The translations under genes and the position numbers were made by a program. DNA of 34,586 nt, taken from assembly GCA_013215145.1 (NCBI GenBank), contig JABSRP010000063.1, forward strand, positions 1 through 34,586. The letters run 5' to 3'. Positions 29,521-34,586 of the stretch are shown piece by piece. This stretch comes from Pseudobacteriovorax sp. (GTDB lineage: Bacteria > Bdellovibrionota_B > Oligoflexia > Oligoflexales > Oligoflexaceae). Position 1 is the first letter of the stretch; every line of letters starts with the position of its first letter. A model generated the notes under the pieces. The model worked only from the letters and a program-made list of their open reading frames with translations. It was not told where the DNA came from and ran no database searches.

Positions 29521-30001
29521 GAGCTACCCCGCCCTCAATCTCGCCAGTAAACTCTAAAAAATCCTCAATCGGATCTGTCTTTATTGGACCTACTCGGACC
29601 CTTTGAAAAAATTCTACAAGCCACACCTCTGCTTTATGGTTAGTTAAATCAATCCTGTCATCTGAGGCCCTTACAAATTTTGATATGACCGTTTCAGAGT
29701 CAAAATGATTGTTTTGAACAAGATTGCTAATATCAACCGAGATTTGCTTTACAACCCTTTTATTCTCGTTTGTAACGGGAAGAACAATTCTTACTTCCCA
29801 CTCTACGTCTAGCTCAGTTTCGCCACTATCTGGCTCTTCTCCTGATAGCCCGAATGCTACGACTTCGGCGTAAATGCCAGGCTCAATCTTTTTATGATCA
29901 GGAAACTCTGTATAGACATCGATGTTCTTGTAGCGCTCCTTAAGCGCGCTTATAACTGGCTTCTCAAATATCTCAATGTCATACAGGCCTTCAGGAAGCA
30001 T
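29513..30001 (-). CDS. Probable tail terminator or neck protein
   Basis: 162 residues from ATG 30001, behind GGGAG; a TTG one codon upstream is also in frame. The mixed beta/alpha sequence and its place between the lambda Z-like and P2 V-like genes suit a tail terminator or Gp37/DUF1834-type connector that caps the tail for head joining. I see no decisive motif. It overlaps both neighbours (11 and 8 bases). Confidence 0.6.
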   Translation of the reverse strand: MLPEGLYDIEIFEKPVISALKERYKNIDVYTEFPDHKKIEPGIYAEVVAFGLSGEEPDSGETELDVEWEVRIVLPVTNENKRVVKQISVDISNLVQNNHFDSETVISKFVRASDDRIDLTNHKAEVWLVEFFQRVRVGPIKTDPIEDFLEFTGEIEGGVAHD

Positions 30002-30500
30002 CAAACGCTCCCGACAGCCGCTTTAGCTGATTTATAATGTTAACCTCAAGTCGCCTATTGACCTGGATTTGAAGGGCTGCAAGGTTTGTTTTAAGCTCGT
30101 CATCGATCTCGACAGTTTGCCTCTCAATAGGAAGCCTTGCGCGCCCTTTTCTTTTAAAAACCTGCTCTTTCTCGGAGTTTTTTCCCTTGTTTATAAACCC
30201 GCCCTTAATTCTACCGCCCCGATAGCTTACACCTTTTGAGTTTTGCTTAGGATTTAAAACAATAACAGGGACATCTGTTGATATAACTGAGATTGAGGCC
30301 GCTGGCCTCTTAGCCGTCGCAAGGTGGCGCTTAGCTCTTTTTTTAAGAATTTTTAGAGGTATTTTTTTATCAAGGGATGTTTCTCTAAGAAGCTGGCGCT
30401 GGATCTGCGTTAATGTCCTATTGATACCAATATAGATCGCTCTATTGATATCCTTTTCAGAAAGATCCACAGTTTCAAGTATTTTTTCCAAGCCTTCCAA
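29991..30500 (-). CDS. Lambda gpZ-like tail completion protein
   Basis: 169 residues, very basic. It matches the lambda minor tail Z family: GLE near the start, AIYIGINRTLTQIQRQLLRET, KKRAKRHLATAKRPAASISV, GGFINKG and RLPIERQTVEI. The start is TTG 30500, which keeps the GLE alignment with gpZ; no ATG lies nearby. It acts on the tail end that attaches to heads. It overlaps the FII-like gene by 26 bases. Confidence 0.82.
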   Translation of the reverse strand: MEGLEKILETVDLSEKDINRAIYIGINRTLTQIQRQLLRETSLDKKIPLKILKKRAKRHLATAKRPAASISVISTDVPVIVLNPKQNSKGVSYRGGRIKGGFINKGKNSEKEQVFKRKGRARLPIERQTVEIDDELKTNLAALQIQVNRRLEVNIINQLKRLSGAFDAS

Positions 30501-30804
30501 CTAAGCGGTCTCCAAGCTCAATTTCTGTCATACCAGCATCGTCTGATAAAATATTTACAACCTGGTAGCTTCTACCATTAATTAAAAGCGTAGCCCCATA
30601 CTCTAGGCCTATGACATCTGAGCTAGCGCAAACAAAAACCCCGCCCTCACTTGATGCCTCGTAGCCCTCGCCTACGCTTATCTCGCCTTGAGTTTTATCA
30701 AATTGCCCTCTAATGCTGATCTCACCATCATCAGTAATAATTTTCGCCTCGGTTCCCGCGACATCAGAGAAAATCGACTTTAAATCATCCTCAAAGCTAT
30801 CCAT
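30475..30804 (-). CDS. Lambda FII-like head-tail joining protein
   Basis: 109 residues from ATG 30804, seven bases after the capsid stop; a longer frame reaching back into the capsid repeat is not the gene. It aligns with lambda gpFII (117): FEDDLKSIF, GTEAKIITDDGEISIRGQFD, YGATLLINGRSYQVVNILSDD and a final ELGDRL. It attaches tails to filled heads. Confidence 0.85.
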   Translation of the reverse strand: MDSFEDDLKSIFSDVAGTEAKIITDDGEISIRGQFDKTQGEISVGEGYEASSEGGVFVCASSDVIGLEYGATLLINGRSYQVVNILSDDAGMTEIELGDRLVGRLGKNT

Positions 30805-30811
30805 GGGCGCC

Positions 30812-32857
30812 CTATGATTCTGGCTCTGGCTCTGGCTCTGGCTCTGGATCAGGATCATCCACTTCAACAGTATTTCCAGGCACGATGATATCGTTGTAAT
30901 AAGTAAATGACTCAGGGTGTTCTAAATCCATGTCCACATACATAGTGCCTTTAATGCTTATTAGATCCCTATTTGATCCGCTATACGGATCAACAAGGAT
31001 ATACATATCACCGAATTCGCCAATGATAACGCTAGACCAATTGCCATAGATCATAGTTTCAAAGGCGCTTATCCGGTTTCCCTCAAGGTTTGTTTCCTCG
31101 ATATTGGTCGTATCATATGCTGGCTTTCCATTAAGCCGATCATCTTCCATCATGATAAATTGGGCGGTATTTGTAGCTTTTTCAGTGGTTTTAAGAGCCC
31201 CTGCAACTGCTGGCGTTGTGATATAGGCAAGCTGGCTTCCCGCCGCATTTGCGCTTCTAACAGCCGTTTGCATTCTAACTACTGCTGGCCAATCTAGCTC
31301 GCCGCCGCCATCCTCCCTTCCTAACCTTAACCGTCTCACGCGCGGATTTTTTGTAATGCCAAGAGGCTTATCTTGACCGTCACCAAAAAAGATGGCGTGA
31401 TCAGTAGCAAGAGCGTGTTTCAAGGCCATCTGGCGCCTTATAATAGGCTCCATAGCCACAGATGCTTGATTAAGAGAAAGCCTTGTAAGCTCAACTTCTG
31501 ATCTAAGACCGTTGGGAATGAGCCTTACTTTATCGTGCAGTAGTTTAGTTTTCGTCGTCTCGCCGCCCTCGGCTACCCACGTAGCACGAACGCTATTTGT
31601 CCCGCGCGGCATCTCAAGATTTCCCTGGATGCCTGTAATAGTCGTGGCGCCAGCTTGTTTTACAACAGTGTTAGCTTCGAGCGTTTCAATATATGACATG
31701 AGATTTGTACGGATAGCTGGACCAATCGAATCTTGAGCCGTAGTTGAGACGCCCTCTAGGTTTCTTCCCCAGGCCGTATATAAAACCTCTTTTGGAATGG
31801 GGATTCCCTCTTGATTCTGATTTGTTCTTTTCTTTGCCGCCAGAATAATATCTCGCTCGTGGCCGTAATCATCCCAGTTTCGAGTCGCCTCGGCTTTTAC
31901 TGCGTTAAATATAGAAAAGTTTGCGGCTTCTCTTGTCGTAAGGCCAGCAAGGCTTCCCGTCCCGATATCATCATTAACCGGAGGGGTAATGTGAGCATTA
32001 GTTGAGATATTTTTTAGGACAGCCCTTGCCATATCAGATGCCGAGCCGCCCCTTGCTATGATATCTTTTGCAAGATCCATACGGTTGTGCTCGCTTCCAA
32101 GAGATATGATCTCAAGGACCTCATCTTGATCTAGACCTGAGGATGAAGGCGTACCGGCCTGACCGCCATCGGCGCCCGCCCCTTGAAGGCTTCCGCCGCC
32201 AACTCCTGAGCTGGCCCCAGCGCCATCTCTTTTCATAATTTGATTTCGCTTCACGTCATCATCCCCTTCGCTTGATGGCTGTTTTGATATATTTGTTTTT
32301 TGAGCAATATTTTTTACCTGTGATCTATTCATACCGACAGTAGGATCGGCCGGTATTGGCTCAATCGAAACCTCCATGGCCTCGCACTGAGTAACCGTTA
32401 CGCGCATGACCCCGCGCTCATCCTCGCCGTCTTCTCTAAAGTCTTTAACTCTGTAGGAAAACGAAACGTTTCGGCGGATTCCATCGATCACGTCTTGGAA
32501 AACGTTTTCTGCAAGCCCTGATCGTGAAAACTTAACTCTTGTATATAGACGCCCATCATCTCCCATCCAGCTTCTAAGAGTTTTTCCTATTTGCTGGTTT
32601 CGATCATGGCACAAAAGAAGTGCGCCGCCATCTTGCAGCCTTCTTAAATCAACTCCAGTTTGATCAACCGTTTCTTTAAACCAGCCCCGGTCTGCCTCGT
32701 AGCTAGATGAAAAGGGAAATGTGACTTCTCTTTTTTCCAGGTCAAGATCAAGGGTAGATCCCCTGTCTGTGATCTCAAAAAATCGGCGCCGCTCCATAGC
32801 TGAGGGCTGCGCGCCGTCTCTACTGTGTAGTTTGCCCTTCAGGCTGTCTTTTCTCAT
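30812..32857 (-). CDS. Prohead protease / HK97-fold major capsid fusion
   Basis: 681 residues carrying three functions in one chain. Residues 24-175 are a U35/HK97-type prohead protease: RFFEI (25-29), GVDLRRLQDGGALLLCHD with likely catalytic H84, and RRNVSFSYRV with S132/S134, followed by EVSIEPIPADP. About 180-320 is a linker and scaffold-like coiled part with a Gly/Ser-rich stretch (SSGVGGGSLQGAG). About 325-665 is the HK97 capsid (IPKEVLYTAWGR, GATTITGIQGNLEMPRGTNS, MALKHALATDHAIFFGDG). The tail is (EP)n. The fused layout is a known capsid variant. The ATG at 32857 overlaps the portal by 38 bases; ATG 32797 is a possible alternative. Confidence 0.92.
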   Translation of the reverse strand: MRKDSLKGKLHSRDGAQPSAMERRRFFEITDRGSTLDLDLEKREVTFPFSSSYEADRGWFKETVDQTGVDLRRLQDGGALLLCHDRNQQIGKTLRSWMGDDGRLYTRVKFSRSGLAENVFQDVIDGIRRNVSFSYRVKDFREDGEDERGVMRVTVTQCEAMEVSIEPIPADPTVGMNRSQVKNIAQKTNISKQPSSEGDDDVKRNQIMKRDGAGASSGVGGGSLQGAGADGGQAGTPSSSGLDQDEVLEIISLGSEHNRMDLAKDIIARGGSASDMARAVLKNISTNAHITPPVNDDIGTGSLAGLTTREAANFSIFNAVKAEATRNWDDYGHERDIILAAKKRTNQNQEGIPIPKEVLYTAWGRNLEGVSTTAQDSIGPAIRTNLMSYIETLEANTVVKQAGATTITGIQGNLEMPRGTNSVRATWVAEGGETTKTKLLHDKVRLIPNGLRSEVELTRLSLNQASVAMEPIIRRQMALKHALATDHAIFFGDGQDKPLGITKNPRVRRLRLGREDGGGELDWPAVVRMQTAVRSANAAGSQLAYITTPAVAGALKTTEKATNTAQFIMMEDDRLNGKPAYDTTNIEETNLEGNRISAFETMIYGNWSSVIIGEFGDMYILVDPYSGSNRDLISIKGTMYVDMDLEHPESFTYYNDIIVPGNTVEVDDPDPEPEPEPEPES
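30817..30846 (-). repeat. Hexamer tandem repeat at the capsid 3' end
   Basis: About five tandem copies of CTGGCT encode alternating Glu-Pro or Glu-Ser. The tract is slippage-prone, so tail length may vary between isolates. Confidence 0.75.
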
Positions 32858-34271
32858 CTTCTATAAGCCCCGCGCCTTCTAGTTTTTTCCGCTCTCTAGC
32901 CCTTTGATCACAAACATCGTTAAAGTCGTGACCCCTTTGGCTACAGATTATGGATTTTGAAGTTATTCCTGCTTTTTCAGCTAGGATTTCAGCTCTAATA
33001 TCTTTTAGTGGATCAATCCAAGGGTAGGATTTTGGAATCCACAGCGGCGTATCGGCAAAAATTGCCCGCGATGCCGTAAGCTTGAAGCCTGTTTGCGCCC
33101 TTGTAAGTACGGCCATTGATAGCCAGTCGCGATATATCTCGAGCATCATCGAATCTTTTAAAAACCCTTGAATGCCCCGCCACTCGTCTCGTTCAGCAAG
33201 CGATCCCTGCCGCGATGAGGCGAAGTTTGCTTCGGATAGATCGCCGGTAAGTGTATGATAGCTTAGGTTCCACCCCGCTGCCACTGCCTGAAGTTGCTTG
33301 GTTACAAACGCCGAAAAATTACCTTGCGGGTGGGTAGGATCAAGCATTTTTATATCCATCCCAGCAGGAAGCTTTAGACCCTGACCTGGTTTCATCTCTA
33401 GCTGAGGATTCATTTTTTTTCGCTTTGTCTCCCCGCCATATCCGGTCGACGTCACTAGATCTTTTTCAATAATGGCAAACGCCTTGGAAGCCGCAACCCT
33501 TGCGGCCGTAGTCTCAGCTTCCTCATAGGCTTTAAGCATTTTTAGGCGCCTTGCCGAAGGAGCAAGCCAGCTCACCTCTCGGATAGCGTCAGGCCGCTTT
33601 GATCTAAAAAGATGGATAATATCTTTTCTATCGTATCTGCGATACTCGAACTCCTGGCCGCTTGTTCCAATGATTTTATGCTTAAGCCAATAGGCTACAG
33701 GCCTTGAGTATTCGTCTATTTCAATACCCATAACGACTCTATTTTTATTTGACCTTGATACAAACTCCTGGTGATAGTGCTCATCAAGGCACCACGGGTC
33801 TAATAGCTGTAGGGAATAGGAATAGGGGTTATTATCTGCGCCCCTAATTTTTTTAATGATGACCTCGCCATCTCTTGCAAGGCTTGACATGACTATCTTT
33901 TGAAACTCAACAAAAGAATACTTGCCGGTAATCTCGCAGCTTCCCTTCTCGCCCCATCTTTTCCAATGGGCCTCGATATCATCATTTAACTCTTTTCTTT
34001 GCTGCTCGCTTCCTACTTTTACATTTGAATTTAGCTGTATTCCTTTTTCACCAATAACTTCAGTTTGAAGAATAGAAAGATACCTGGCGGCGTAATCATT
34101 GTTGTGGCAAAGATCTCTTGCCCTGTCCCTAATTCTTGCAATGGATCCACTTAGTTCGCTGTTATAATCAATATTAAAGCTTTTCCACAGTCCAACGATT
34201 CTATCCTCAAGCTCAGCCGCCTCAAATTTTCTCTTTTGGGTTTTATCTTTTTTCCAAAATTTAAGTCTCAT
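32820..34271 (-). CDS. Portal protein, lambda gpB family
   Basis: 483 residues (lambda gpB 533). The family blocks are ARDLCHNNDYAARYLSILQTEVIG, the wing region (SSLARDGEVIIKKI) and VSWLAPSARRLKMLKAYEEA. The crown region follows, with GWNLSYHTLTGDLSEANFAS and SSRQGSLAERDEW. It forms the dodecameric channel and binds terminase. The ATG overlaps the gpW-like stop (TAATG). It is not fused to the protease, unlike lambda B-C arrangements where C follows separately; here C is fused to capsid instead. Confidence 0.95.
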   Translation of the reverse strand: MRLKFWKKDKTQKRKFEAAELEDRIVGLWKSFNIDYNSELSGSIARIRDRARDLCHNNDYAARYLSILQTEVIGEKGIQLNSNVKVGSEQQRKELNDDIEAHWKRWGEKGSCEITGKYSFVEFQKIVMSSLARDGEVIIKKIRGADNNPYSYSLQLLDPWCLDEHYHQEFVSRSNKNRVVMGIEIDEYSRPVAYWLKHKIIGTSGQEFEYRRYDRKDIIHLFRSKRPDAIREVSWLAPSARRLKMLKAYEEAETTAARVAASKAFAIIEKDLVTSTGYGGETKRKKMNPQLEMKPGQGLKLPAGMDIKMLDPTHPQGNFSAFVTKQLQAVAAGWNLSYHTLTGDLSEANFASSRQGSLAERDEWRGIQGFLKDSMMLEIYRDWLSMAVLTRAQTGFKLTASRAIFADTPLWIPKSYPWIDPLKDIRAEILAEKAGITSKSIICSQRGHDFNDVCDQRARERKKLEGAGLIEDEKRQPEGQTTQ

Positions 34272-34564
34272 TAGTCAAACCTAAAATCAATGACATCAAT
34301 TCCAAGATCATCATCCCCCTCTAGGGATGAAAGCTCAATTTCAAGATCTCGCAGCACCCTTGATAGATATTTCTCGTACTCGAAAAGATCTTTTACGTTA
34401 AATCTGTCTACTTTTCTTCTGCCAGCAGCAGTTTCAACTTCGTAGCTTTTGATCCCTCCCGACATGATTGCCTTTGAGTTTTCACGGACCATTTTTATTT
34501 GCTCTTTGGTTTCAGCAATTTCTTTTTTTAGCTCTTCTTTTCTTTTCTCAAGATCTTCACTCAT
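34271..34564 (-). CDS. Lambda gpW-like head-joining protein
   Basis: 97 residues. An N-terminal coiled coil of about 30 residues (KRKEELKKEIAETKEQIKMV) is followed by a gpW-like domain (SGGIKSYEVETAAGRRKVDRF, then VKDLFEYEKYLSRVLRDLE). Lambda gpW (68) sits between terminase A and portal B, as here. It plugs the head after packaging. It begins in the repeated terminal segment and overlaps terL across the circular junction. Confidence 0.88.
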   Translation of the reverse strand: MSEDLEKRKEELKKEIAETKEQIKMVRENSKAIMSGGIKSYEVETAAGRRKVDRFNVKDLFEYEKYLSRVLRDLEIELSSLEGDDDLGIDVIDFRFD

Positions 34565-34586
34565 TACCAGTCCTCAGCCCATGATT
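34510..34586. repeat. Terminal direct repeat, right copy
   Basis: Identical to bases 1-77; it closes the circle. Confidence 0.95.

Noticed and set aside
1..34586. tRNA or rRNA genes
   Set aside because: I saw no cloverleaf with a conserved T-loop or any rRNA segment. A tRNA-like att site cannot be excluded without a covariance search.

Overview
The window is a circular temperate-phage or phage-plasmid genome from what is most likely a Gram-negative host. Bases 1-77 are repeated exactly at 34510-34586, so about 34,509 bp are unique and the late genes run continuously across the ends. The AT-rich base composition, P2/lambda-type virion genes and secreted proteins with Sec signals fit a proteobacterium or relative. 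The sequence does not let me name the host.

Layout. (1) One late operon of about 18.4 kb runs on the minus strand from 3820 down to 55, then from 34564 down to 19900. In order it encodes a recombinase, terminase small and large subunits, a lambda gpW-like head-joining protein, a lambda-type portal, a prohead-protease/major-capsid fusion, lambda FII- and Z-like connectors and a probable tail terminator. A complete P2-type contractile tail follows: V, a small protein, W, J, I, two tail-tip/fibre proteins, sheath FI, tube FII, E with a -1 frameshift product E', tape measure T, U, X and D. Nearly every junction overlaps, four times as TAATG. (2) From 3821 to 4651 is a noncoding region with several inverted repeats. 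It carries candidate promoters and may hold cos, attP or an RNA. (3) From 4.65 to 10.1 kb is an accessory block: an orphan receiver-domain response regulator, HicAB, an astacin-like metalloprotease with two small partners, a plus-strand set of M15 peptidase, patatin phospholipase and a YodC/DUF2158 protein, and one unknown gene. (4) From 10.2 to 16.3 kb is the replication and maintenance block: a rolling-circle HUH Rep, a Toprim primase-like protein, a 500-residue membrane/coiled-coil protein, a ribbon-helix-helix (RHH) protein and ParA. Three 53-54 bp-spaced repeats upstream look like a centromere/operator. (5) From 16.3 to 19.9 kb are strong hairpins, small membrane proteins, two secreted Gly-rich proteins, an HTH regulator and an RHH/membrane-protein pair.

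How it fits together. Rep, the primase and ParA/RHH point to autonomous, partitioned plasmid replication during lysogeny, and HicAB would add stability. Virions would have a lambda-like head on a P2-like contractile tail. Host lysis may combine an M15 endolysin with a patatin phospholipase. The most unusual element is the recombinase. Its C-terminal half is a complete tyrosine recombinase, while its N-terminal 180 residues resemble a degenerate serine resolvase (Y6, R8, S10, D37, R51, then an HTH). It is translationally coupled to the terminase. A second unexplained signal is an 11-bp word, GCGGTAGGGAA, with six perfect copies and three near-copies across the genome; two of the copies bracket the response-regulator gene.
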